The position numbers were made by a program, and so were the translations under genes. Of a stretch of DNA of 5,517 nucleotides, positions 1-5,496 are shown piece by piece. Below the pieces are notes generated by a model that did not search any database, had not been told where the DNA came from, and was given only the letters and a program-made list of their open reading frames with translations. Every line of letters begins with the position of its first letter. Positions within the stretch are counted from its first letter, which is position 1. The DNA comes from Desulfobulbaceae bacterium UBA2213 (lineage in GTDB: Bacteria > Desulfobacterota > Desulfobulbia > Desulfobulbales > Desulfocapsaceae), in the NCBI GenBank assembly GCA_002327225.1, contig DCUN01000137.1:1-5517 (forward strand), read 5' to 3'.

Positions 1-594
1 GTTTGTGACACCGAACTGACCGGTTTTGACCGGAAACGGGATGAAATTATCTCCATTGGTGCGGTGGTAATCAGGGATCTGCAGATCGATCTCGGTGCCA
101 CGTTTCATCACTTTATCAGGCCGGAAAAGAGAGAGCATACCCGGGCGACCTTGATTCACAGGATTACCCCGCAGCAGTTGCTGGAGGCGCGTCCACTCGA
201 AGAGGTGCTGCCTGATTTTGTCGAGTTTGCCGGTAACAGTCTTATGGTCGGCCACTATGTGGCCCTTGATATGGATTTTCTGAACAGGGCGGCGCGTAAG
301 GTTTTTGGCGGCACCCTGTCCAATCCGGGGATTGATACCATGCGAATGGCCCAGGGCTATCGCCGTGTACAGCTCGGACATTTTCATCAGGAGGATGGCC
401 ATTCGTTCAGTTATGCCCTGGAAGATCTGGCCAAAGAGTATAATCTCCCCATTTTCAAGTCCCATGATGCCTTGGAGGATGCGATGCAGACGGCCTATCT
501 TTTTCTCTTTCTCCTTAAAAAATTCAGAAAGGGCGGACTGCTGACCCTGAAGGATATCTACCGGGCGGGAAGGGTGGGGAGTTTGTGGTATTGA
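1..594 (+). CDS. DnaQ-like 3'-5' exonuclease (DEDDh family), 5'-truncated by the window edge
   Basis: The reading frame is open from base 1 and ends at TGA 592-594, giving 197 visible residues; the true start lies upstream of the window. The fold is the RNase H-like DEDDh exonuclease domain, which removes nucleotides from 3' ends of DNA or RNA with two metal ions. All three motifs are visible, in window residues: ExoI D3-x-E5 (DTELTGFD, with Leu where DTETTG is usual), ExoII around D90 (GHYVALDMDFL), and ExoIII H155 to D160 (HDALEDA). All catalytic residues are therefore present and the enzyme should be active. The domain begins almost at base 1, so few or many N-terminal residues could be missing. 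The protein ends soon after the ExoIII helix (GSLWY) with no extra domain. It may be a repair or RNA-processing nuclease rather than the replicative epsilon subunit, since no polymerase-binding tail is seen. Its 5' neighbour is unknown. The family call is firm; the cellular role is not known. Confidence 0.9.
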   Translation, partial: VCDTELTGFDRKRDEIISIGAVVIRDLQIDLGATFHHFIRPEKREHTRATLIHRITPQQLLEARPLEEVLPDFVEFAGNSLMVGHYVALDMDFLNRAARKVFGGTLSNPGIDTMRMAQGYRRVQLGHFHQEDGHSFSYALEDLAKEYNLPIFKSHDALEDAMQTAYLFLFLLKKFRKGGLLTLKDIYRAGRVGSLWY

Positions 595-606
595 TCAGAG
601 AATTGT

Positions 607-619
607 CCTGTTTTACAGG
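607..619 (+). terminator. Weak hairpin after the exonuclease gene
   Basis: CCTGT-TTT-ACAGG forms a 5-bp stem with a 3-nt loop, 12 bases after the exonuclease stop codon. No T tract follows, so it is a poor intrinsic terminator. It may only slow or process the 3' end of the exonuclease mRNA. Confidence 0.25.
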
Positions 620-637
620 GAACCCGCTATAACTCAC

Positions 638-665
638 TTGACGCATTGTGAAATACGATTATAAC
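638..665 (+). promoter_or_regulatory. Probable sigma70 promoter of ilvC
   Basis: TTGACG (638-643) and TATAAC (660-665) are separated by 16 bp, close to the sigma70 consensus, with an expected start near 672. This leaves a leader of about 70 bases before ilvC. An overlapping alternative is TTGTGA (646-651), 16 bp, TATAGT (668-673). I see no leader peptide rich in Val, Leu or Ile codons and no attenuator hairpin in the leader, so classical ilv attenuation is unlikely. Confidence 0.6.
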
Positions 666-685
666 TATATAGTTCGTAACTATAC
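662..685. repeat. Palindrome and direct repeat at the ilvC transcription start, possible operator
   Basis: AACTATATAGTT (663-674) is a perfect 12-bp palindrome. TAACTATA occurs at 662-669 and again at 677-684, a 15-bp period. The cluster overlaps the predicted -10 element and start of the ilvC promoter, the usual place for a repressor site. AT-rich palindromes also arise by chance around -10 elements, and no regulator gene lies beside ilvC to name a partner. Confidence 0.35.
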
Positions 686-744
686 AGCTCATCACGGAGT
701 GAGTACCGATAACAATATCTACACTACTTATTCAGGAGAATAGA

Positions 745-2217
745 ATGGGACAAAACTATTTTAACAGCCTGCCGTTGCGTCTGCAGCTTCAGGAACTGGG
801 GCAGTGTCGCTTCATGGACGCTTCTGAGTTTGACGGCGTTGAGGCCCTGCTCGGCAAAAAGATCGTCATTGTCGGCTGTGGCGCCCAAGGGCTGCATCAA
901 GGGTTGAACCTCCGCGACAGCGGCCTTGATATTTCTTATGCCTTGAGGGCGGAGGCCATCAGTGAGAAGCGGCAATCCTTCAAAAATGCCAGTACCAATG
1001 GTTTTGCCGTCGGTACCTTTGAAAAGCTGATTCCCAAGGCCGATCTGGTCATCAATCTGACCCCGGACAAACAGCACACCAAGGTGGTCACTGCCATCAT
1101 GCCCCTGATGAAGAAAGGCGCCTGTCTCTCCTACTCGCACGGCTTTAATATCGTCGAGGAAGGGATGCAGATCCGCGAGGATCTCACCGTTATTATGGTG
1201 GCTCCCAAGTCTCCCGGCACCGAGGTGCGGGAAGAGTACAAGCGTGGTTTCGGGGTTCCGACCCTGATCGCTGTCCATGGCGAAAATGACCCGCAGGGAA
1301 AAGGCTGGGATCTGGCCAAGGCCTATGCCTGCGGTACCGGGGCCGATCGTGCCGGTGTTCTCCAGTCCTCTTTTGTGGCCGAGGTGAAATCCGATCTTAT
1401 GGGTGAGCAGACCATCCTCTGCGGCATGCTGCAGGCCGGATCTCTGCTCTGTTTTAACAAGATGATCGAAAAAGGGATCGAGGCTGCCTATGCCTCCAAG
1501 CTGATCCAGAACGGCTGGGAGACCATCACCGAGGCGTTGAAGCATGGCGGCATCACCAATATGATGGACCGTCTGAGCAACCCGGCCAAGATCGAGGCCT
1601 TCACCCTCTCTGAGGAGTTGAAGACTCTCATGCGCCCGCTCTTTGAAAAACATATGGACGACATCATGTCCGGACATTTTTCCAAGACGATGATGAAGGA
1701 TTGGGCCAAAGATGATGTCAATCTGTTGAAATGGCGGGCAGCAACGGCCAAGAGCGCCTTTGAAAAAGCGGTTTCGACTACCGCTGTTATCCCCGAGCAG
1801 GAATATTTTGATCACGGCATCCTCATGATCGCCATGGTCAAGGCGGGAGTGGAGCTGGCCTTTGACACCATGGTCGCCGCCGGCATCAAGGAAGAATCCG
1901 CCTATTACGAGTCCCTGCATGAGGTGCCGCTGATTGCCAATACCATTGCCCGTAAGAAGCTCTATGAGATGAATGTGGTTATCTCTGATACCGCCGAATA
2001 TGGCTGCTACCTCTTCGCCCACGCAGCAGTGCCCCTGCTTGCTGATTTCATGAAGAATATCGACACTGATGTGATCGGCAAGGGGCTTTCCCTAGTGGAC
2101 AACGGTGTTGATAATGTCAGGCTTATTGCCGTCAACGAAGCGATTCGCTTTACCGGGGTTGAGATGATCGGTGAGGAGCTCCGCTCCTATATGGGTGCGA
2201 TGAAGGCGATCCTGTAA
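745..2217 (+). CDS. ilvC: Ketol-acid reductoisomerase (NADP+), class II long form
   Basis: This 490-residue cytosolic enzyme carries out the second common step of branched-chain amino acid synthesis: alkyl migration and NADPH-dependent reduction of 2-acetolactate or 2-aceto-2-hydroxybutyrate to the dihydroxy acid. The sequence is close to Escherichia coli IlvC (about 491 aa) along its whole length, and residue numbering matches. The Rossmann motif is GCGAQG (44-49). NADPH-phosphate contacts R68, R76 and S78 and also Q110 are present, arguing for NADPH over NADH. The catalytic His is H132 (YSHGFN). Magnesium ligands are D217 and E221 (SDLMGEQ) in the first knotted domain and E389 and E393 in the second; S414 binds substrate. 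The C-terminal half is the duplicated knotted domain typical of class II. The start is supported by AGGAGA at 734-739, five bases before ATG. The gene has its own promoter and is not flanked by ilvB, ilvN, ilvD or leuA in this window. No truncation or missing catalytic residue is seen. Confidence 0.98.
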   Translation: MGQNYFNSLPLRLQLQELGQCRFMDASEFDGVEALLGKKIVIVGCGAQGLHQGLNLRDSGLDISYALRAEAISEKRQSFKNASTNGFAVGTFEKLIPKADLVINLTPDKQHTKVVTAIMPLMKKGACLSYSHGFNIVEEGMQIREDLTVIMVAPKSPGTEVREEYKRGFGVPTLIAVHGENDPQGKGWDLAKAYACGTGADRAGVLQSSFVAEVKSDLMGEQTILCGMLQAGSLLCFNKMIEKGIEAAYASKLIQNGWETITEALKHGGITNMMDRLSNPAKIEAFTLSEELKTLMRPLFEKHMDDIMSGHFSKTMMKDWAKDDVNLLKWRAATAKSAFEKAVSTTAVIPEQEYFDHGILMIAMVKAGVELAFDTMVAAGIKEESAYYESLHEVPLIANTIARKKLYEMNVVISDTAEYGCYLFAHAAVPLLADFMKNIDTDVIGKGLSLVDNGVDNVRLIAVNEAIRFTGVEMIGEELRSYMGAMKAIL

Positions 2218-2249
2218 GGTTTATTTGTGAATATCTCCAGGTTGTGAGC

Positions 2250-2281
2250 AAAAAAGGGGGTGGGCAGCTTCCCCCCCCCTT
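2250..2281 (-). terminator. G/C-tract hairpin with T run on the minus strand, possible second terminator
   Basis: AAGGGGG (2254-2260) pairs with CCCCCTT (2275-2281). After one T/C mismatch, GGG (2262-2264) pairs with CCC (2271-2273) around the loop CAGCTT. On the minus strand the stem is followed by six Ts (complement of A2250-A2255), as in an intrinsic terminator; on the plus strand no T run follows. It could act as a back-up stop for symporter transcripts that pass the stronger terminator at 2408-2450, protecting ilvC from antisense reading. The run of nine Cs (2271-2279) may vary in length or be prone to sequencing error. Confidence 0.4.
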
Positions 2282-2407
2282 GAAAAAGGAGAATCGAGGG
2301 GGATTTGCTGTACCTGCAAACAACATTTTCACCCGGAGGCACTTTTTAAACATGGCTGTACTGAACAGGAGTTATCCTTTGGGAAGATAGGAGTATCACC
2401 GCATAAT

Positions 2408-2450
2408 AAAAAAGGGGGATCCGTAACGAATTACGGATCCCCCTTTTTTT
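2408..2450. terminator. Strong bidirectional intrinsic terminator between convergent ilvC and symporter genes
   Basis: A perfect 19-bp inverted repeat (2408-2426 with 2431-2449) surrounds the loop CGAA (2427-2430). The core GGGGGATCCGTAA pairs with TTACGGATCCCCC and is flanked by A6 on the left and T8 (2444-2451) on the right, so it has the hairpin-plus-U-tract form on both strands. It lies 190 bp after the ilvC stop and 33 bp after the symporter stop. On the minus strand the loop reads TTCG. It should end both convergent transcripts. Confidence 0.92.
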
Positions 2451-2483
2451 TGCTCCATGCAGGTACTAACCTGCTGTGCAGTC

Positions 2484-4358
2484 TCAGTGACTCTGGGCGG
2501 CACCGGCACCCATAGGAACCCGAATGTCTTCAACCAGATGCTGAATATGCTCAGGCGGAGCCTTGGTAATGCTTGACACGGCAAAGGCAACGGCGAAGTT
2601 GATCAAGGCACCTACGGCGCCAAAGGAGCCGGGAGAGATTCCGAGCCACCAGCTGGCAGCCGTATCCGGAGCCATGGCGGTTGTAGCGATAAACATGAAT
2701 CCCTTGAACCAGAAGATATAGGTAATGGTGGAGACAAGACCCGCCAGCATACCGCAGATGGCTCCTGCACTGTTCATGCGCTTGACAAAGATCCCCATCA
2801 TCAGGGCAGGGAAGATGGATGAGGCGGCAAGGCCAAAGGCCAGGGCTACGACCTGGGCGGCAAATCCTGGAGGATTAAGGCCAAGATAACCGGCAACAAT
2901 GATGGCACCGGCCATAGCAATACGACCTGCCAGCAACTCGGTCTTGTCATCGATGTTTTTGGTAATCATACTCTTTAAAAGATCATGAGAGATGGCTGAA
3001 GAGATAGCCAGAAGCAGACCGGCCGCAGTCGAGAGGGCTGCAGCGATACCACCGGCAGCCACCAGGGCGATGACCCAGTTGGGAAGCTTGGCGATCTCAG
3101 GGTTGGCGAGAACCATGATGTCATTGTCAACCTTGGTCATCTCGTTTCCTTTCCAGCCAAAACCAGCGAATTTGCTCTCAGCGTGTTTTGTCTCGGCAGC
3201 GTCTACTTTGGCCTGAGCGGCGGTCACGTCACCCCCTGCTTTCTGGGCCGCGGCCAGATTGGCTTGAGCTTCGCTTAGTCCGTTATCGCTGTAATACTGA
3301 ATCTTACCGTCACCGTTTTTGTCTTCAAATCCAAGAAGGCCTGTTTTCTCCCAGTTGAGCATCCACTGCGGACGTTCCTCAATAGCAAGATTGCCTTCAG
3401 CTGATCCAATCTCCCCGGTCTGAACGGTATTGATCAGGTTCAGGCGGGCCATCGCTCCCACTGAAGGTGCGGTTGTGTAGAGGATGGCGATGAAGACCAG
3501 GGCCCAGCCTGCGGAGGAGCGGGCGTCCTTGACCTTGGGTACGGTGAAGAAACGGGTGATAACATGCGGCAGCCCGGCGGTGCCGATCATCAGGGACATG
3601 GTCAGCAGGAAGATATTCAGTGTGCTTCCCTTCTGGGCGGTATAGGCGCTGAATCCGAGATCGACGACGATCTTGTCCAACTTCTCCAGCAGATACATGC
3701 CCTCGCCGCTGCTCATGGTCGAACCAAGACCAAGCTGGGGAATGGGATTGCCGGTGAGCTGAAGAGAGATGAAAACAGCAGGAACGGTGTAGGCAAAGAT
3801 CAGAACCACATACTGGGCGATCTGGGTGTAGGTAACGCCCTTCATGCCGCCGAGAACGGCATAGACAAAAACGATTCCCATGCCGATCAAAAGGCCAGTC
3901 TCAAAGGGGATCTCCATAAAACGGGAAAAGGCCACGCCGATGCCCTTCATCTGGCCGATAACATAGGTCAGGGAGGCAATGATCAGACAGATGACGGCCA
4001 CCAGGCGGGCGGTCTGGGAATAGAAACGGTCGCCGATAAACTCAGGGACCGTGAACTTGCCATACTTACGGAGATAGGGGGCAAGAAGCATGGCCAGCAG
4101 GCAGTAGCCGCCGGTCCAGCCCATCAGGTAAGCCGAGGCGTCATAGCCGCCCATGGCCAGCATGCCGGCCATGGAGATAAAGGAGGCGGCTGACATCCAG
4201 TCGGCACCGGTGGCCATACCGTTGAGTACCGGATGGACACCCTTGCCGGCCACATAGAACTCTCCGGTATTTTTGGCGCGGGTTTTAAGGGCAATGTAGA
4301 AATAGAGGGCAAATGTTCCTCCGACCACGAGGTACGTGGTTATCATTAAATCTGTCAT
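2484..4358 (-). CDS. Sodium:solute symporter large subunit (VC_2705-like, ActP-related), probable carboxylate transporter
   Basis: This 624-residue inner-membrane protein belongs to the solute:sodium symporter (SSS) family with a LeuT-type fold and about 13 membrane helices, approximately at 5-25, 47-70, 78-95, 118-137, 153-171, 180-200, 247-268, 284-307, 426-456, 477-495, 500-525, 532-550 and 576-597. Family marks seen: FYVAGKGVHPVLNG (34-47) with the unwound first core helix, the signature GGMKGVTYTQIAQ (170-182), GLPHVITRFFTVP (262-274), and A440/S443/T444, which match the spacing of the Na2 sodium-site residues. ActP-like relatives carry acetate and similar monocarboxylates; the substrate here is inferred. 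E. coli ActP has about 549 residues, and much of the extra length is a loop at about 312-425 holding a calcium-loop-like DKNGDGKI (346-353) and an Ala-rich stretch with a 17-residue repeat. ATG at 4358 has AAGGAGAT (4365-4372) seven to eight bases upstream. The gene follows the small subunit by 12 bp and is probably translated with it. Confidence 0.93.
   Translation of the reverse strand: MTDLMITTYLVVGGTFALYFYIALKTRAKNTGEFYVAGKGVHPVLNGMATGADWMSAASFISMAGMLAMGGYDASAYLMGWTGGYCLLAMLLAPYLRKYGKFTVPEFIGDRFYSQTARLVAVICLIIASLTYVIGQMKGIGVAFSRFMEIPFETGLLIGMGIVFVYAVLGGMKGVTYTQIAQYVVLIFAYTVPAVFISLQLTGNPIPQLGLGSTMSSGEGMYLLEKLDKIVVDLGFSAYTAQKGSTLNIFLLTMSLMIGTAGLPHVITRFFTVPKVKDARSSAGWALVFIAILYTTAPSVGAMARLNLINTVQTGEIGSAEGNLAIEERPQWMLNWEKTGLLGFEDKNGDGKIQYYSDNGLSEAQANLAAAQKAGGDVTAAQAKVDAAETKHAESKFAGFGWKGNEMTKVDNDIMVLANPEIAKLPNWVIALVAAGGIAAALSTAAGLLLAISSAISHDLLKSMITKNIDDKTELLAGRIAMAGAIIVAGYLGLNPPGFAAQVVALAFGLAASSIFPALMMGIFVKRMNSAGAICGMLAGLVSTITYIFWFKGFMFIATTAMAPDTAASWWLGISPGSFGAVGALINFAVAFAVSSITKAPPEHIQHLVEDIRVPMGAGAAQSH
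3208..3269 (-). repeat. In-frame 51-bp internal duplication in the symporter gene
   Basis: On the plus strand TTGGCCTGAGC (3208-3218) and TTGGCTTGAGC (3259-3269) match at 10 of 11 bases and lie 51 bp, or 17 codons, apart. In protein they encode AQA at residues 364-366 and 381-383, starting two adjacent 17-residue units: AQANLAAAQKAGGDVTA and AQAKVDAAETKHAESKF. The units are related but diverged, which suggests growth of the loop by old tandem duplication. Low-complexity alanine codons could also give the match by chance. Confidence 0.5.
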
Positions 4359-4370
4359 GGACGGATCTCC

Positions 4371-4622
4371 TTACGCTTCTTCGACGTTGAATTTACGATC
4401 AAGCTGATTCATACGCCAGGCGTAGATGAAAATCAGAGCCACAAATGTGTAGATCGAACCTTGCTGGGCAAACCAGAAACCGAGTGGATAACCACCCAGG
4501 CTGATGGCATTCAACTGCTTCACAAATAGGATGCCGCAGCCGAATGAGACGAAAAACCAGACAATCAGACAGCCGATAACGAGCCGGATGTTTGCCTGCC
4601 AGTACTTCTGTGCATTGTTCAT
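4371..4622 (-). CDS. DUF4212-type sodium:solute symporter small subunit
   Basis: This 83-residue membrane protein has two hydrophobic helices, at about 13-34 and 47-68, with charged ends. It matches the small-subunit family (DUF4212, Na_symport_sm type) that occurs next to VC_2705-like SSS large subunits: an N-terminal YW (7-8), the conserved linker and helix start GGYPLGFWFAQQGS (43-56), and the ending YAWRMNQLDRKF (67-78). It is thought to pair with the large subunit in the inner membrane; whether it is needed for stability or transport is not known from sequence. It is the first gene of a two-gene minus-strand operon, and its TAA stop lies 12 bp before the ATG of the large subunit, next to that gene's ribosome site. 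Its own start has AAGGGG (4630-4635) seven bases before the ATG. A DUF485 (YjcH-like) partner would be the alternative, but the GGYPLGFWFAQQGS motif favours DUF4212. Confidence 0.92.
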   Translation of the reverse strand: MNNAQKYWQANIRLVIGCLIVWFFVSFGCGILFVKQLNAISLGGYPLGFWFAQQGSIYTFVALIFIYAWRMNQLDRKFNVEEA

Positions 4623-4651
4623 ACCTTTTCCCCTTTTTCTTTTTGCTTGAT

Positions 4652-4666
4652 TTTTTTAATAAAAAA
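4652..4666. repeat. A/T hairpin in the symporter operon leader
   Basis: TTTTTT (4652-4657) and AAAAAA (4661-4666) are separated by AAT within the roughly 65-base 5' leader of the minus-strand operon. The stem is all A-T and weak. It leaves the following ribosome site open, so a strong regulatory role is unlikely; it may simply be an A/T-rich translation enhancer region. Confidence 0.25.
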
Positions 4667-4695
4667 GCGCCTCTGTATAAACTCTACCGGCGAAA

Positions 4696-4724
4696 TATAT
4701 ACTAAGCGTAACTGGTGATGTCAA
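4696..4724 (-). promoter_or_regulatory. Strong sigma70-like promoter of the symporter operon
   Basis: On the minus strand TTGACA (plus 4719-4724) and TATATA (plus 4696-4701) are separated by exactly 17 bp: a perfect -35 box and a good -10 box. Transcription should start near 4689, giving a leader of about 67 bases before the small subunit. Basal expression is expected to be high unless a regulator acts from the upstream inverted repeat. Confidence 0.75.
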
Positions 4725-4751
4725 CGGCTTCCTTTTCCGGCCGTGGCGTGC

Positions 4752-4787
4752 CTCTTTTTTCTTTCCGGGCAGAGATAGAAAAAAGGG
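4752..4787. repeat. Inverted repeat between the divergent symporter and hydrolase promoters, possible operator
   Basis: CTTTTTTCT (4754-4762) and AGAAAAAAG (4777-4785) are perfect 9-bp arms 23 bp apart start to start, about two helical turns. The match extends outward through one T-G wobble and one C-G pair to 4752 and 4787. It lies just upstream of the symporter -35 box and of the proposed hydrolase -35 box, where a dimeric activator or repressor could serve both. There is no T run directly after the stem, so it is not a good terminator. The arms are low-complexity, so chance is possible. Confidence 0.4.
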
Positions 4788-4793
4788 TGGCGA

Positions 4794-4822
4794 TTGCATT
4801 GTAAAGTTTATATTGTTATATA
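4794..4822 (+). promoter_or_regulatory. Possible promoter of the isochorismatase-like gene
   Basis: TTGCAT (4794-4799) and TATATA (4817-4822) are 17 bp apart, a moderate sigma70 match with an expected start near 4829 and a leader of about 70 bases. The region is very A/T-rich, so other -10-like hexamers (TAAAAT, 4860-4865) are also present but have no good -35 partner. Confidence 0.45.
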
Positions 4823-4832
4823 TTTATTTCTT

Positions 4833-4856
4833 TTTGCCGCCTTCTTTCCAGGCAAA
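4833..4856. repeat. TTTGCC/GGCAAA inverted repeat in the hydrolase leader
   Basis: TTTGCC (4833-4838) and GGCAAA (4851-4856) are separated by 12 bases, 43 bp before the hydrolase start. It could be a protein-binding dyad just downstream of the predicted transcription start, or a weak RNA hairpin. No T run follows, so it is not a terminator. Confidence 0.35.
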
Positions 4857-4899
4857 GTGTAAAATATATCTTACGAGGCTCTTGCGGTAGATAAAAAAT

Positions 4900-5460
4900 A
4901 TGACCATCTCTCTGCTACACCCTGAACACTGTTGTCTGCATATCATAGATCCGCAACAGAGCCTGATGGCCCATATCCATGAGGCCGACCGGGTGACCGC
5001 CAATATCGTCCGGCTGCTTGAGTGCGCCAGGATCCTGAAGATGCCCATCCTGGCCAACACCCAGTATAAAAAGGGATTGGGTGTCTATGTGCCTGTCCTG
5101 GAAGAGAAGATGACGGATATTCCCCGCCCTGATAAAACCGAATTTAATGCCCTGGCCAATGGAGAGACCCGGGCCCTGGTCGACAAGTTGCCGGACTCTG
5201 TGACAACCCTGATCCTGGCCGGGGTGGAGACCCATATCTGTATTTATCAGACTGCCATGGGCACACTTGAGCGAGGGCTGACCCCCTGGGTGGTGGCGGA
5301 CGCGGTTTCGGCACGCTCACAGGCCAACCATGAAATGGGCCTGGCCCGACTGAGTGCGGCAGGGGCCATTGTCGGTCCTGCCGAGATGATTATCTATGAG
5401 TTGCTGGGCCGTGCCGGAACCCCGGAGTTCAAGGCTATGCTGCCCCATATTGTGAGTTGA
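4900..5460 (+). CDS. Isochorismatase-like cysteine hydrolase (YcaC/ISOC1-ISOC2 type)
   Basis: This 186-residue cytosolic protein has the single-domain alpha/beta fold of the isochorismatase-like superfamily and is complete for the family. The catalytic triad is visible: D17 (HIIDPQQS), K79 (RPDKTEF) and C114 (THICIYQTA), with the GVE at 108-110 that precedes the usual cis-peptide turn. These enzymes hydrolyse amides or related bonds through a cysteine adduct. The pattern RPDKTEFNA, GVETHICIYQTA, DAVSARSQANHEMGLARL and PEFKAML is that of the YcaC-related/ISOC group, whose natural substrates are mostly unknown; it should not be named nicotinamidase or true isochorismatase (EntB). The start is fixed by an in-frame TAG at 4888-4890, and the next Met (M23) lies after the catalytic Asp. 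No good Shine-Dalgarno is present: the nearest GAGG (4875-4878) is 21 bases away, so translation may be weak. The gene is divergent from the symporter operon. Confidence 0.92.
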   Translation: MTISLLHPEHCCLHIIDPQQSLMAHIHEADRVTANIVRLLECARILKMPILANTQYKKGLGVYVPVLEEKMTDIPRPDKTEFNALANGETRALVDKLPDSVTTLILAGVETHICIYQTAMGTLERGLTPWVVADAVSARSQANHEMGLARLSAAGAIVGPAEMIIYELLGRAGTPEFKAMLPHIVS

Positions 5461-5468
5461 ACTTACTT

Positions 5469-5496
5469 CTAACCATTTACCACTAACCATCTTTCA
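5469..5496. repeat. Two 14-bp imperfect tandem repeats after the hydrolase gene
   Basis: CTAACCATTTACCA (5469-5482) is followed directly by CTAACCATCTTTCA (5483-5496), 11 of 14 bases identical. It starts eight bases after the hydrolase stop and may be the edge of a longer degenerate intergenic repeat cut by the window end. No terminator is seen in the 57 bases after the gene. Confidence 0.4.

Noticed and set aside
1..594. Naming the exonuclease as the replicative polymerase III epsilon subunit (dnaQ)
   Set aside because: Only the exonuclease domain is seen, ending without the C-terminal segment that binds the polymerase subunit, and the neighbourhood is not that of dnaQ. Many DEDDh exonucleases share these motifs.
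724..2022. 432-codon open frame on the minus strand opposite ilvC
   Set aside because: It is a frame shadow of a highly conserved ilvC; its His/Gly/Leu-rich translation resembles no family I know, and it has no convincing ribosome site or promoter.
2352..2390. 12-residue micro-ORF (MAVLNRSYPLGR) with GGAGG at 2335-2339
   Set aside because: The ribosome site is 12 bases from the ATG and the frame is followed directly by a terminator with no gene behind it, so a leader-peptide role is not supported. Chance is the simplest view.
3288..3323. Calling a full EF-hand in the symporter
   Set aside because: Position 12 of the loop is Ser, not Glu or Asp, and no flanking E and F helices can be shown. 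It is kept as a calcium-loop-like motif only.
3564..4193. 209-codon open frame on the plus strand within the symporter gene
   Set aside because: It is antisense to conserved membrane helices and its Gly/His/Asp-rich product reflects the codon complement of hydrophobic residues.
4754..4785. Reading the CTTTTTTCT/AGAAAAAAG inverted repeat as an intrinsic terminator
   Set aside because: No T run directly follows the stem on either strand, the arms are A/T-rich, and it lies between divergent promoters where no transcript needs to end.
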